Positions 8,734 to 20,096 of a stretch of 64,000 nucleotides of DNA are shown in pieces. The notes beneath the pieces were generated by a model. That model made no database searches. It was not told the DNA's origin and was given only the letters and a program-made list of their open reading frames with translations. The DNA is taken from assembly GCA_963774445.1 (NCBI GenBank), contig CAVZFC010000026.1:489284-553283 (forward strand), written 5' to 3'. How positions within the stretch are numbered: position 1 is the stretch's first letter; each line of letters begins with the position of its first letter. Source of the DNA: CAVUQH01 sp963774445 (GTDB lineage Bacteria > Myxococcota_A > Polyangia > Haliangiales > Haliangiaceae). The position numbers were made by a program, and so were the translations under genes.

Positions 8734-10858
8734 GTGATCCGTCGCTGGCAAGCGGTCGACGGCGCCCCGTACCCCCTGGGCGTCAGCTACGTGGTCGAGG
8801 AAGATGCCTACAACTTCGCCCTCTACTCCAAGCACGCGGAGCGGGTCGTGTTGCTGCTGTACGGCGCGGCCGATGTCGCGGTCCCGCTGCAGACGGTCCA
8901 GCTCGACCTCCCGCGCAATCGCACCGGACGGAATCTGGCACTGTCGCCTTCCCTGCGCGGGGCTCGACGACGCGCGCTTCTATGCCTACTCCGTCGACGG
9001 GCCGCAGGGTAAGTGGGCCCCGGACTGGCACGCCTTCGCGCCGGAGAAAGTCCTCCTCGATCCCTACGCCCGAGAGATCCACTTTCCGCCCGGGTTCGAC
9101 CGCGACGCGGCGAGGGGCTCGGGGAGCAACGCCGGCAAGGCCGCCCTGGGGCGGTTGTGTCCGCGTGAGCCGCTCGCATGGGCACGCCCGGAGGCGCACC
9201 CGCAGCACGGTGCCGACCTGGTGATCTACGAGCTCCACGTGCGCGGGTTCACGCGCCATCCCAGCAGTCCCGTGCAGCCGACCCACCGGGGGACCTACGC
9301 CGGCCTGGCCGAGATGGTCCCGTATCTGCGCGATCTGGGCGTGACCGCGGTCGAGCTCATGCCGGTCTTCCAGCACGACCCCGACAACGGTGACTACTGG
9401 GGCTACTCGCCTCTCAGCTTCTTTGCGCCGCACGTCGACTACGCCGTCGGAAACGCGGCGAAAGATGCCGGCAACGAGTTCCGGGCCATGGTCAACGCGA
9501 TGCACGAGGCCGGCATCGAGGTGCTGCTCGATGTCGTTTACAACCACACGGCCGAGGGCGATCACCGCGGGCCCACCTACAGCTTCAAGGGGATCGACAA
9601 CTCGACCTACTACCTCTGCTCCGGCGATCCCGAGCGGCCGTACCTCGACTACACCGGCACCGGCAACACGGTGCACACCGCCAACCGCCAGGTGCGCCGG
9701 ATGATCCTCGACAGCTTGCGCCACTGGATCACCGAGATGCACGCCGACGGCTTTCGCTTCGACCTGGCGTCGATCTTTGCCCGCGACGCGCGGGGCGAGC
9801 TGGCGATGGGCGACGACGCCGCGCCGATCTTCGGCGACATCGCCGCCGATCCATTCCTGGCGCCGAGCCGCCTCGTCGCCGAGCCGTGGGACGCCGTCGG
9901 CACCTATCAGCTGGGACGCAACTTTCCCGGCGTGGCCTGGCAGCAGTGGAACGGCCGTTTCCGCGACGACGTTCGCCGCTTCGTTCGCGGCGATCCGAAC
10001 CTGGTCGCGACGGCGATGCTGCGGATGTACGGCAGCGACGATCTCTTCCCCGACAGCCCGCCCGACGTCTTTCGCCCGTACCAGAGCGTCAACTTCGTCA
10101 CCGTGCACGACGGCTTCACCCTTTACGATCTTCTCGCCTACGACCGCAAGCACAACCTTGCCAACGGCAACGACAACGAGGACGGGGTCGACGAGAACTA
10201 CAGCTGCAACTACGGCCACGAGGGGCACGACGGGGCGCCGCCCGAGGTCGTGGCCCTCCGCCGGAGACAGGCCAAGAACCTGATCGCCATCCTCCTGTTG
10301 TCCAACGGCGTGCCAATGCTGCGCGCGGGCGACGAGTTTCTGCACAGCCAGGGCGGCAACAACAACGCCTATAACCAGGACAACGAGACCAGCTGGCTGG
10401 ACTGGCGGCTGCGTGAGCAGAACGGCGAGATGTTCCGCTTCGTCCGCGCGATGATCGCCTTTCGCAAGCGCCATCCATCGCTGTGTCGCAGCCGATTTTG
10501 GCGCGAAGACGTGCGCTGGTTCGGCGCGCGCGGCGGCGTCAACTTCTCGCCCGAATCGCGCGCGTTCGCCTTTTGCCTGTGCGGCGCCCGCGAACACGAC
10601 GCCGACCTGTACGTGATGCTCAACATGGGCGAGAGCCAGTTGCCGATGGCAGTTCAGCTCGGACGTGCATCCGAGTGGCGGTGCGCCATCGACACCGGTC
10701 GCGTTGCGCCCGGCGAGATCGTGGACACAGAGACCGACGAGCGGGCGGCGCCGCGTCTGACTGCCGCGGTTCGCGTGGTCGAGGCGCGCAGCGTCGTCGT
10801 CCTCGTGCGCGACCGCACGGCTTTTTCCCCGGTTGGCGCAGAAAATCACCCGCGCTGA
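8734..10858 (+). CDS. glgX: Glycogen debranching enzyme GlgX (GH13), single frameshift near the N-terminus
   Basis: GlgX hydrolyses alpha-1,6 branches in phosphorylase-trimmed glycogen. The N-terminal carbohydrate-binding part starts at GTG 8734 (VIRRWQAVDGAPYPLGVSY) and reads in one frame up to NRTGR at about 8931. The rest reads one base later, from IWHCRLP to the stop at 10858. Removing one A of the AA at 8932-8933 gives NRTGRIWHC, the expected family motif, so the gene is interrupted by one extra base. Catalytic residues lie in the intact part: aspartate in DGFRFDLASI, glutamate in VAEPWDAVG, and NFVTVHDGF. About 707 residues would result after correction, normal for GlgX. It lies about 8 kb from the main glycogen operon. 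As given, translation could only restart inside the gene. Sequencing error and a true mutation are both possible. Confidence 0.85.
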
Positions 10859-11049
10859 CGCTGCGATTCGGCGGGCTTGCGCACGCTAGCGGTGAGCTCC
10901 TTCGCCATCATCGAGGCCAGCCAGTTGCTCGGCTTCGTCGAGCGTTCCGGCCGTCCCTGGTCCGCGCTTTGCGGAATCCGGATCATCATGGAGATTCCCT
11001 ATCGCGATCGTGCAGATGCCGCGCGCACCCTGAGCGCGTCGCTCGCCAA

Positions 11050-13371
11050 CTACGGCAGGTCGTCGATCGCCGACAAGAGCTGCGACTCGGTGAACGGCTT
11101 CTGCAACAAGTGGTCGCTGGCCTCGATCCGACCGGTCGAAATCAGCTGGGCCGGGCCATGGGCCGACATGAACAGCACCGCGAGGCTCGGGTTGCAGGTC
11201 TGCACCGCGCGCGCGACGTCACCTCCCGAGAGATCCGGTAGGACGATGTCGGTGAGCAACAGGTCCACTTTGCCCGCGTACCGCTCGCTGATGTCGATCG
11301 CCTCCTCGCCGTCCCCGGCCTCGAGCACGCGGTGACCGGCCGAGCGCAGGTAGTGGCGAACGGTCAGGCGCACCAACGGCTCGTCCTCGACCACGAGGAT
11401 CGTCTTCTGTCGCGGCTCGACCGGGAGCTCGGGGGCCGCTTCGGACGGTGGATTGGCCGCAGGCCGCGGCGCCACACGTGGAAGGATCAGGTCGATCGTC
11501 GTGCCCGTTCCCGGCACGCTCGCCACTTCGATCTGGCCGTGCATCTGCGCGACGATGCCGTAGACCGTGGTCATTCCCAGGCCGGTGCCGGTACCCAGCG
11601 GCTTGGTGGTGAAGAACGGCTCGAACAGATACGCGCGCGTCTGCTCATCCATGCCACAGCCGGTGTCGCTCACCGATAGGCGCACATAGCTGCCGTCGGG
11701 CTGCTCGACCGCCGCGCTCTCGACGATGACCTCGCCGCCGTCGGGCATCGCGTCGCGCGCGTTGACCACCAGGTTCATCAGCACCTGCTCGATGCGCACG
11801 GGGTCGCAGTCGATCCACAGGTCGGGGGCCCGCTGGTCAACGTGGAACGAGATGTCCTCGCCGATCAGGCGCTCCAGCATCTCGCGGCAGCCGGTGATGA
11901 GCGTGCTCAGCTCATGGGGCTCGCTGCTGGTTGTGCGCGCGCGGCCGAACTCCAGCAGCTGGCGGGCGATCGAGGCTCCGGTCTCGGCCGCTCGCCAGAT
12001 CTCGTCCAGGAAGCTGGCGGCACCGCTGTCGGCCGGGATCATGTCTCCGGCGATCTGCGTGCAACCGATTATGCCCATGAGGATGTTGTTGAAGTCGTGA
12101 GCGATGCCGCTGGCCAGCCGGCCGACCGCTTCCATCTTCTGGATCTCGAGGAACTTCTGCTCCAGGCGGCGGCGCTCGGAGATGTCGCGGATGATCAGCG
12201 CTCGCTGCACGGCGCCATTGCGCAGCTCGCCGACGCTGACCTCGACCGGTGTGAGGAAGCCGTCGGCGCGAAGGGCGTCGAGCTCGACCGGCGCTCCGGT
12301 GCGCCAGTCGCCCAGCTCCTGCGTCAGTATCAGCTGGATGTTCATGCCGTACAACGTGTCTGCCGGATAGCCGAACAGGCGCGACGCCGCCGGGTTGGCC
12401 AGGTCGATCTGGCCGGCATCGTCGACCACCACGATCGCGTCGCTTGCGGTCTGAAGGATCGCCTCCAGCCGGTGGTCCAGCTGGAGCAGCTCGGCCGTGC
12501 TCGCGCGCACGCGGCGCTCGAGTGCGTCGACGGCGTCCTTGCGGGTGGTGACGTCGAGGGCCGCCCCGGTCAAACCGGTGATCGCGCCCGTGGGATCGCG
12601 AGTCGGTTCGATCGACACTTCGTACACGCGGGTGCGTCCGGACGCCATCGAGACCGGGATCTCGACCTTCTCCGCGTGTCCCGAGCGCAAGACGTTGCGC
12701 TTGACTCGCATCAGCGCCTCGGCGTCGGCAGGTGGTAGCAGCTCCGCATCGCTCTTGCCCAGCATGAGGTCGGCGTCGATCCCGGCGCTGCCCGTGTAGA
12801 CCCACGTGTAGCGCAGGTCGAGGTCAGTGTTGAAGACCAGGAGCGACGAACGCCGCAGCGCGACGCGCAGGCGATCTTCGCTGGCGTACAGCTCGTCGAG
12901 CGCCGACGACAGCAGCTGCGTACGTTCCGCCACTCGCTGCTCCAGCGCGTCGTGCGCGCTCGACAGTGCCTGCTCGAGGCGCCAGTGCGCGGAGATGTCG
13001 AACATCGCGCTGCGGAACCCGCGCCCTTCACCCATCCAGACCGTGGTCATCTGCACCCCGGTGGACGGGTCATCGGCTAGCTCTAGCTCGCACGTCGCCT
13101 GCGTTCCGCGCTCGCATGCCCGCTCGAAGTGGCTGCGGACCGCCGCCCGATCGTGGAAGAACGACGCGAGCTTCTGTCCCAGCACGCGGCGCGTGGCCTT
13201 CCCGAGCCTCGTGATGGCCAGTTTGTTGGCGCGGCGCACGGTGCCGTCGTCGTCGAGGGTGACGTACGCGATCGGCGCGTGCTCGAATAGATCGTAGAGA
13301 TCTTCGGTCGTGGCGCGCGGATCGGTGCGGTCTCCGTCGCCGGCCGGGGGGTGTGCGCGCGAGTGCCTCAT
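11050..13371 (-). CDS. Multi-PAS hybrid sensor histidine kinase with receiver domain
   Basis: A soluble hybrid kinase of about 773 residues. Its order is PAS (FEHAPIAYVTLDD), a coil (ALEQRVAERTQLLSSALDEL), a second PAS (SLLVFNTDLDLRYTWVYTG), a third PAS (LQTASDAIVVVDDAGQ), HisKA with His425 in GIAHDFNNILMG, HATPase_c (MNLVVNARDAM, DTGCGM, GTGLGMTTVYG) and a receiver (VVEDEPLVRL, LLLTDIVLPD, LQKPFTE). The second PAS has WVYTG, close to the WxxTG loop of flavin- or ligand-binding PAS domains, but the photoactive cysteine motif is not evident. I used ATG 13371; a TTG at 13407 also opens the frame and neither has a clear ribosome site. It is monocistronic and diverges from the phosphoribosyltransferase gene. 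Confidence 0.87.
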   Translation of the reverse strand: MRHSRAHPPAGDGDRTDPRATTEDLYDLFEHAPIAYVTLDDDGTVRRANKLAITRLGKATRRVLGQKLASFFHDRAAVRSHFERACERGTQATCELELADDPSTGVQMTTVWMGEGRGFRSAMFDISAHWRLEQALSSAHDALEQRVAERTQLLSSALDELYASEDRLRVALRRSSLLVFNTDLDLRYTWVYTGSAGIDADLMLGKSDAELLPPADAEALMRVKRNVLRSGHAEKVEIPVSMASGRTRVYEVSIEPTRDPTGAITGLTGAALDVTTRKDAVDALERRVRASTAELLQLDHRLEAILQTASDAIVVVDDAGQIDLANPAASRLFGYPADTLYGMNIQLILTQELGDWRTGAPVELDALRADGFLTPVEVSVGELRNGAVQRALIIRDISERRRLEQKFLEIQKMEAVGRLASGIAHDFNNILMGIIGCTQIAGDMIPADSGAASFLDEIWRAAETGASIARQLLEFGRARTTSSEPHELSTLITGCREMLERLIGEDISFHVDQRAPDLWIDCDPVRIEQVLMNLVVNARDAMPDGGEVIVESAAVEQPDGSYVRLSVSDTGCGMDEQTRAYLFEPFFTTKPLGTGTGLGMTTVYGIVAQMHGQIEVASVPGTGTTIDLILPRVAPRPAANPPSEAAPELPVEPRQKTILVVEDEPLVRLTVRHYLRSAGHRVLEAGDGEEAIDISERYAGKVDLLLTDIVLPDLSGGDVARAVQTCNPSLAVLFMSAHGPAQLISTGRIEASDHLLQKPFTESQLLSAIDDLP

Positions 13372-13713
13372 CGGAGTGCCAGCGATCGAGCAATGCTCGA
13401 CACGCAACCAGCCTACGACAGGCCACGTCGGGCGCGCGCCGGGATATCCCGCATTGTCAGCCCCCTACCACGCGCGAAACTTCCCGGAGGCGCGGGACCG
13501 TTCCCAAGTACGGAGTCGGCTCAGCGCGGCAGCGGGGCGACGGTCGCCGCGCTCGTCGGCTGAGCACGGATCTCACAGCGCCGAAAATGCCTCGGCGCCC
13601 CTTGCGGTCGGAACCAGCATCACGTAGCCCGGGTGCGAGCGCGAATTTTCCCGCACAAGCGTTCTTCCAGCGTCGGTCCGTTTCTTGCTCTCCGGAGCAG
13701 CAGGAGGATACCG
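13372..13713. other. Divergent intergenic region, 342 bp
   Basis: Lies between the multi-PAS kinase (minus) and the phosphoribosyltransferase gene (plus), so it must carry both promoters. Several short frames are open here, but none has a ribosome site or recognisable protein. I see no convincing -35/-10 pair. The last 12 bases hold the strong AGGAGG site of the next gene. Confidence 0.5.
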
Positions 13714-14393
13714 ATGCAGTTGGCACGAAGCTCTCGCATCCGCACGATGCCCGCCCTGGAGGATCTCTACGGGGTCTTTCGCGACGGCGTCCACGCCGGT
13801 TGGCTGCTTGCCGATCTGGTCCGTGCGGTCGCTGCGCCGGGGGCGGTCGTCGTTGCCGTGGCGCCGCAGGCCCATGAGGTCGGCGCGGCTATGGCGGCTG
13901 CGCTCCACCTGCCGCTGGAGCTGGCCACCGCCGCGACCATCGGGGTGCCGTGGAACTCCGCGCTGTGGCTGGGCGCGGTCGCGTTCGACGGCACGGTCTA
14001 CCTCGATCCCGCGCGGCTGCTCGATGCCACGCTGACGCGCGCCGAGATCGACGCCGTCGTCGAAGCCGGGCTCAAAGAGGCCGCTGGCGACGAAATGCGC
14101 TACCGGGACGGACGACCGTTTGCGCCGCTACACGGCAGGCCGGCGATCCTCGTCGACGATGGGCTCAGCCCCTGCTGTGTGGTGCGCGTCGTGATGTCCG
14201 CGCTCGAGAACGCGGGCGCGTCGCGCGTGGTGCTGGCGCTGCCCACGGGCAAGCAGTACGAGGTCAAGCGACTGGCCGAGCGCGCCTTCCGCACCTACTG
14301 CGCCAACCTGCACCACGACCGCGGCGCCCAGCTCGCGCGGGCCTATCAGAGCGTCGATGAGGCGACTCGGCAGTCGGCTCGGCAGGCGCCCCG

Positions 14394-15806
<1,413 letters not shown>

Positions 15807-16257
15807 GATGCTCACCTCCTTTTTCCCGCCACCGACAACCATCCTCTGCAAGCATATGTTCAGGCACGGGTGTTTCAACCGAGAATGGGGCGAAAAAGGC
15901 ACCTTTCGGGAGTTCATTCACGGGATTGGTCAGGAACAGACCCGATTCGGGCATCGATTCGCGTAATGGTTTCGCTTGCTCATTCTCAAAGTCGGGTAAG
16001 CCACCGCACGTGTTGGCTCCCGGAACGAGCCCGCGCGGTGCGGGCAATCGCTCGCGCTTCGCCGGAATCTCTCGCGCCGAGAAGCGATGTGTCCGGGTGA
16101 TGCCGGGCGGTCCGGCCGTCTCACGACACCGGTCCGGACGGATCGGCAGGGTCCACGCCGCGGGTATGAGCGGTCTCGCCCTTGCATCGTTCCCGGGAAC
16201 AGGAGCGTTCGCCTTGGTCACGCACCATCAGCCGTACGCCCGGTCAGAGGGTCGCGC
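15807..16257. other. Divergent intergenic region, 451 bp
   Basis: Separates the NtrC-type regulator from the DUF1540 gene. Small open frames inside it lack ribosome sites and family signatures. It contains two palindromes: CCCGATTCGGG (15941-15951) and the perfect 12-mer GTTCCCGGGAAC (16189-16200). I could not find a clean TGGCAC-N5-TTGC sigma-54 promoter. Confidence 0.45.
16189..16200. promoter_or_regulatory. Perfect 12-bp palindrome upstream of the DUF1540 gene
   Basis: GTTCCCGGGAAC is its own reverse complement and ends 57 bases before the start of the small cysteine-rich gene. This is a plausible operator for a dimeric regulator, with the GC-rich background as the main alternative explanation. 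Confidence 0.3.
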
Positions 16258-16566
16258 ATGATGCAGCCGAAGAGAGTCCTCGTTGAGCTTCCCGTGGTCG
16301 CGAGCTGCGAGAAGGCATCGTGCGCCTACAACTGGCACCGAAGCTGCGGCGCCCGGGCGATCACGGTCGGTGAGGTGCGGGCGCCGGCGTGCGACACGTT
16401 CGTGCCCTCGGACGTGCACTGCAGCACCAGCGACGTGAAGGCGGGTGTCGGCGCCTGCAAGATGGTCGAGTGCAAGCACAACCGCGACTTCATGTGTGAA
16501 GCCGACTGGGTTCGAGTGGAGGTGCACGAACGACAGCCCGTATGCGCGAGCTTTTCCGTGGAGTGA
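16258..16566 (+). CDS. Small cysteine-rich protein with two DUF1540-like modules
   Basis: A 102-residue protein made of two similar cysteine modules. Module one (about 12-45) reads CEKASCAYNW, then SCGARAITVG and CDTF. Module two (about 62-98) reads CKMVECKHN, then MCEADWVRVEV and CASF. The C-x4-C-x-(Y/H)-N-x4-5-C-x-A spacing followed by C-x-(T/S)-F is the pattern of DUF1540, a short putative metal-binding domain usually found alone or in tandem. The start is one of two adjacent ATG codons; 16258 has GAGG 7 bases upstream. There is no signal peptide. It precedes a membrane/coiled-coil gene and a CBS gene on the same strand. Its function is unknown; zinc or other metal binding is inferred from the cysteines. 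Confidence 0.78.
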   Translation: MMQPKRVLVELPVVASCEKASCAYNWHRSCGARAITVGEVRAPACDTFVPSDVHCSTSDVKAGVGACKMVECKHNRDFMCEADWVRVEVHERQPVCASFSVE

Positions 16567-16653
16567 AGGCCGCAAACCAGATGGGGAGCATGAGACGGAT
16601 AGTCAGCGGAACGCTGAACGGCGACCGGGAGCTGTGAGGAGCTGGGGTCGCCC

Positions 16654-17514
16654 ATGCCGGACAAGGCCGTGACTTCTGCAACGCGGGCGCTCGTGCGGCG
16701 TCGCCGCCACGCGATCTTCGCCGAGCGGCTCAATCGTGCCGTTGGGCGCCCGCGCTCCCTGGCCTTCGCCGGAACCTTCGCGATGACCGCCTTGGCGCTA
16801 TTGGCGCTCGGGCAGCTGGGTGGGGCAGCCATCGCCCTGCTGGCCGGAAGCGTTGGCTACGGTTCGTTCGTTCTGCTGGAAATGGCCGATGAGTCCCGTG
16901 GGCAGCCGGAGCCGGCGCCGCCTCGGCGCGCGCTGGCGGCTTTCGACGTCGCCCCGGAGGAGATCGAGGTGCCCGAGCTGCGCCAACGCTATGGCGACAT
17001 TCTCCGCCTCTACGCCCGCATCGGCATCATTCTGCAGCAAGCAGGTCCGGTCGCCGATGCGCTGAAAGAAACCTTTCGCAGCGCCGATCACGTCGTGCGC
17101 GAGGCCGGGCGCGCGGCGGTGAGCAGCGGTCCTGTGGCCCGCTACCTCAGGGAGCGATCGGCGGTGGTGACGCGCGCCCACGCTGCCGATCTGGAGCGGC
17201 GGGCGGCGTCGACCCGCGATCAGGTGGCCTGCGAGCTCTACCTGCAAGCGGCGGCGGCGGCCGACGAGCAGGCTCGCGTGATCGACCAGCTCGAGGGGTT
17301 GGGTGATCGTATCCACGCCGACTTGGAGGCGATCGAGGCGGCGCTGGCCGCGCTGGAGGCGCGGGTGATCCAGCTGCTCGCCGACGTGGACGAGCCCGAG
17401 TCGGGTGACGGGCGTGGCGAGATCGATCGGCTGGCGCTGGAGCTGGCGATCGTGCGTGCGGCGCTGGAGCCGGCGTCGTGGGGAGACGTGCTGTTCGAAG
17501 GCGACGACGAGTGA
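16654..17514 (+). CDS. Hypothetical membrane protein with long coiled-coil region
   Basis: A 286-residue protein I do not recognise. A basic N-terminus (RALVRRRRHA) is followed by two closely spaced hydrophobic segments, about residues 35-55 and 57-78, forming a helical hairpin. The remaining 200 residues are predicted helical and rich in alanine, glutamate, leucine and arginine, with coiled-coil character (for example ARVIDQLEGLGDRIHADLEA near 210). The end is acidic. There is no catalytic motif. It could be an inner-membrane scaffold with a cytosolic coil. It begins 87 bases after the DUF1540 gene and is followed by the CBS gene, so co-expression is possible. Confidence 0.65.
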   Translation: MPDKAVTSATRALVRRRRHAIFAERLNRAVGRPRSLAFAGTFAMTALALLALGQLGGAAIALLAGSVGYGSFVLLEMADESRGQPEPAPPRRALAAFDVAPEEIEVPELRQRYGDILRLYARIGIILQQAGPVADALKETFRSADHVVREAGRAAVSSGPVARYLRERSAVVTRAHAADLERRAASTRDQVACELYLQAAAAADEQARVIDQLEGLGDRIHADLEAIEAALAALEARVIQLLADVDEPESGDGRGEIDRLALELAIVRAALEPASWGDVLFEGDDE

Positions 17515-17617
17515 TCGGCGGCCCCCGCGGAAGCGGGCAAGAACGTGACCACGGCGCGCGCGGGCGTGCGGCGCTGGCCTGTTTCGTGCATTTCTCCGGG
17601 TCAACCAGGAGAGGCTC

Positions 17618-18070
17618 ATGCTTTGTCAGGACATCATGTGTCGGCCCGTCCAGTGCGCGAAGCGCGGGGACACGGTTCAGGCCGTGGCCCTCAAGATGCG
17701 CGATCAAAACATCGGCTTCCTGCCGGTGTGTGACGACCATGGCCACGCCGTCGGGGTGGTCACCGATCGCGACCTCGCGATCCGCCTGTGCGCCGATGGC
17801 GCCTCGCCGATGGAGACCCGCATCGAAGAGGTGATGAGCAGGGAGATCGTGCACTGCGGCCCGCGCGACGAGCTGTCGACAGCGGAGCAGCTGATGGCGA
17901 CCCGGCACAAGTCGCGTGTTCTCGTGACCAGCACCGCCGGCGATCCCCTCGGGGTGATCAGCCTGTCGGACGTGGCTGCGCGCAGCACTGGCGCGTCCCG
18001 CGTGCTGCGCGAGGTGGCGTCCCGCGAGGTGCTGTCCACGGACGGATCGCGGCGCCCGACCAAGCGCTAG
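17618..18070 (+). CDS. Two-CBS-domain protein
   Basis: A 150-residue protein made of a CBS pair and a short basic tail. Domain one begins QDIMCRPVQCAKRGDTVQ and ends VVTDRDLAIRL; domain two begins EEVMSREIVHCG and ends GVISLSDVAAR. CBS pairs usually bind adenine nucleotides and regulate a partner; stand-alone pairs like this are common in stress and dormancy responses. AGGAG 6-7 bases before the ATG (in CAGGAGAGGCTC) supports the start. Two early cysteines (residues 3 and 13) add to the cysteine theme of the upstream DUF1540 protein, though a link is speculative. Confidence 0.85.
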   Translation: MLCQDIMCRPVQCAKRGDTVQAVALKMRDQNIGFLPVCDDHGHAVGVVTDRDLAIRLCADGASPMETRIEEVMSREIVHCGPRDELSTAEQLMATRHKSRVLVTSTAGDPLGVISLSDVAARSTGASRVLREVASREVLSTDGSRRPTKR

Positions 18071-18252
18071 CTAGAGCGCCGACCGGTTTACGAACGCTCG
18101 CCAAATCGCATATCTGCGTCGCATGGCGGCGTTGCTCGAGGGCTCCCCCACGCGCGACGACTGAATCGAGTCGCACTTCACCGGTGGAGGAATCGGTTTG
18201 CTCGCCAACCTGTTCCCCAGCCGGTGTGCGCGTACAGCCTGCGGGTGCTCGA

Positions 18253-18564
18253 CTATGAACGCGCAGGTCGGGCGCGGCCGTGGCGGCGCGACGCACGTGT
18301 TGCGGACGGCCTCGGCGGGGCCACCTCTTCGGCGGCGCGGAGCAGGAGCTCGAGCTCGGCCCAGCGGGCGAAGGCGACCGCGATCTCGTCCTGGTCCAGG
18401 AGCTCCACGATCGCGTGGGCTCGTTCGGAAGCCTGTCGAGGCTCCACGATCTCGGCCAGCTCGCGGCAGACGTCGCGCAGACCGGTGGGCTCGCCCCAGG
18501 AGCTGGCCCACCCGCCGCCGTCGATCAGCCGCTCGATCTGTTTGTCCGCGCGCATGGCAGCCAT
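18253..18564 (-). CDS. Small hypothetical protein, acidic and helical
   Basis: A 103-residue frame on the minus strand, divergent from glgC. The first 75 residues look genuinely coding (ERLIDGGGWASSWGEPTG, LRDVCRELAEIVEP), with a helical acidic pattern. The last 20 residues (RASRRHGRARP) are arginine-rich and less convincing, so the true end may be disturbed. No family is recognised. Opposite-strand frames in the same stretch are weaker. It is uncertain but better supported than any alternative here. Confidence 0.45.
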   Translation of the reverse strand: MAAMRADKQIERLIDGGGWASSWGEPTGLRDVCRELAEIVEPRQASERAHAIVELLDQDEIAVAFARWAELELLLRAAEEVAPPRPSATRASRRHGRARPARS

Positions 18565-18680
18565 TTAGTCGAGCAAGTGTCGTGCCGAGGTGACGGTCGT
18601 TCTCGGTCGGGGTTGCCGGACCAGTGGGGCCGCCCGGGCGGTTGCGCCTGCGGCGCTGGCCTGTGACACTGCGCTCGGGG

Positions 18681-20096
18681 ATGCAAGGGACCGCAGTGAT
18701 GATCATGGCGGGCGGGCGCGGTCGGCGCCTGGGGCCCCTTACCTGCCACCGGTCGAAGCCGGCCGTCCCGTTCGGCGGACGCTACCGGATCATCGACTTC
18801 GTGCTGTCGAACTTCCTCAACTCGGGGTACCGCCGGGTCTTCGTGCTGACCCAGTTCATGTCGTCGAGCTTGATCAAGCACATCAGCCGCAACTGGCGGC
18901 TGTCCGGGATCGGTGAGTTCGTCGAGATCGTGCCGCCGCAGATGCGCGTGGGCGAGTTCTGGTACCGCGGCACCGCCGACTCGGTCTACCAGAACCTCAA
19001 CCTCATCCGCGACGAGCGCGCCGAGCACGTGGCGGTGTTCGGCGGCGATCACATCTACACCTTCGCGATCAACCAGATGGACGAGTTCCACCGCGACCTG
19101 GGCGCCGACCTCACCGTCGCGGCCTGCCCGGTGCCGACCTCCGAGGCCAGTCGCTTCGGCATCATCGCCGTCGACGCCGCCGGTCACATCACCGGCTTCC
19201 TGGAGAAACCGGAAAATCCGCCGGAGATGCCCGGACGCCCCGGCTGGTCGCTGGCCAGCATGGGCAACTACATCTTCCGCTCGGGCGCCTTGATCGAATC
19301 GCTGGTCGCCACCATCGACGAGCGAGGAGCCCGCTACGACTTCGGCCGCGACGTGGTTCCGCGCATGGTCGAACAGGGCGCGCGGGTGATGGCCTACGAC
19401 TTCGCCACCAGCGTCATTCCCGGCGCCGCGCCCGACGCGGTGCCGTACTGGCGCGACGTCGGCACCATCGACAGTTACTACGAAGCCAACATGGACATGC
19501 GCGCGCGGCTGCCCGCGCTCAACGTCTACAACCGGCGCTGGCGCATCCACGCCGCACAACGCGACTATCCTCCCGCGCGCGTGGTGCGCCACGGTCCCGA
19601 CGGAAAGCCGGCGGTGCTGGTCGACTGCATGCTGTGCGAGGGCAGCATCGTCGCCAGCGCCGAGTTGTCCGAGGTGCTCCTCGGTTACGACTGCTTCGTC
19701 CACGCCGGCGCGACGATCCACGAGTCGGTCATCCTGTCCGGCTGCGACATCGGCGCGGGCGCGCACCTGCGCAAGGTGCTCGCCGACAAGAACTGCAAGA
19801 TCGATCCCGGCGTGGTCATCGGCGAAGACCCCGAGGCCGACCGCGCGCGATTCCCCTACGTCACCGAGGGGGGCGTCGTCGTCTTGCCCAAGGGCACCCA
19901 CGTCACGCGCGACCGCGTGCAGCTCACCTACGACATCGCCTCGATGCTGCGCAACGACGACGAGACGCGCGAGCCGCTGGAGCGACTGGGCGATTCCATA
20001 GAGGTATCGACCGCCGATCGTCACAGCTACGACTCGGCCGGGCCGCGCTACGATCGCTTCGCTCCGGGTGGCGTCTCCGGCCCGGATCTTTCGTGA
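18681..20096 (+). CDS. glgC: Glucose-1-phosphate adenylyltransferase
   Basis: Makes ADP-glucose from glucose 1-phosphate and ATP, the committed step of bacterial glycogen synthesis. The N-terminal nucleotidyltransferase domain has AGGRGRRLGPLTCHRSKPAV, the pyrophosphorylase loop, then FGGRYRIIDFVLSN. GGDHIYTF and FLEKPENPPEMPG line the active site. A C-terminal left-handed beta-helix (from about 300) follows. The 471-residue form from ATG 18681 fits the family best (MQGTAVMIMAGG); in-frame GTG codons at 18624 and 18663 are possible earlier starts. The stop overlaps the start of glgA, so the two are translationally coupled. It heads the glycogen operon. Confidence 0.92.
   Translation: MQGTAVMIMAGGRGRRLGPLTCHRSKPAVPFGGRYRIIDFVLSNFLNSGYRRVFVLTQFMSSSLIKHISRNWRLSGIGEFVEIVPPQMRVGEFWYRGTADSVYQNLNLIRDERAEHVAVFGGDHIYTFAINQMDEFHRDLGADLTVAACPVPTSEASRFGIIAVDAAGHITGFLEKPENPPEMPGRPGWSLASMGNYIFRSGALIESLVATIDERGARYDFGRDVVPRMVEQGARVMAYDFATSVIPGAAPDAVPYWRDVGTIDSYYEANMDMRARLPALNVYNRRWRIHAAQRDYPPARVVRHGPDGKPAVLVDCMLCEGSIVASAELSEVLLGYDCFVHAGATIHESVILSGCDIGAGAHLRKVLADKNCKIDPGVVIGEDPEADRARFPYVTEGGVVVLPKGTHVTRDRVQLTYDIASMLRNDDETREPLERLGDSIEVSTADRHSYDSAGPRYDRFAPGGVSGPDLS

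Noticed and set aside
8783..10849. Minus-strand open frame of 688 codons opposite glgX
   Set aside because: Shadow of glgX; rich in Val, Arg and Gly without any domain.
10877..11335. Plus-strand frame between glgX and the multi-PAS kinase
   Set aside because: Most of it lies opposite the kinase gene; the 170-base remainder has no ribosome site and no family signature.
15870..16100. Small frames in the 451-base divergent region
   Set aside because: No ribosome sites, no conserved pattern, and several frames compete for the same bases.
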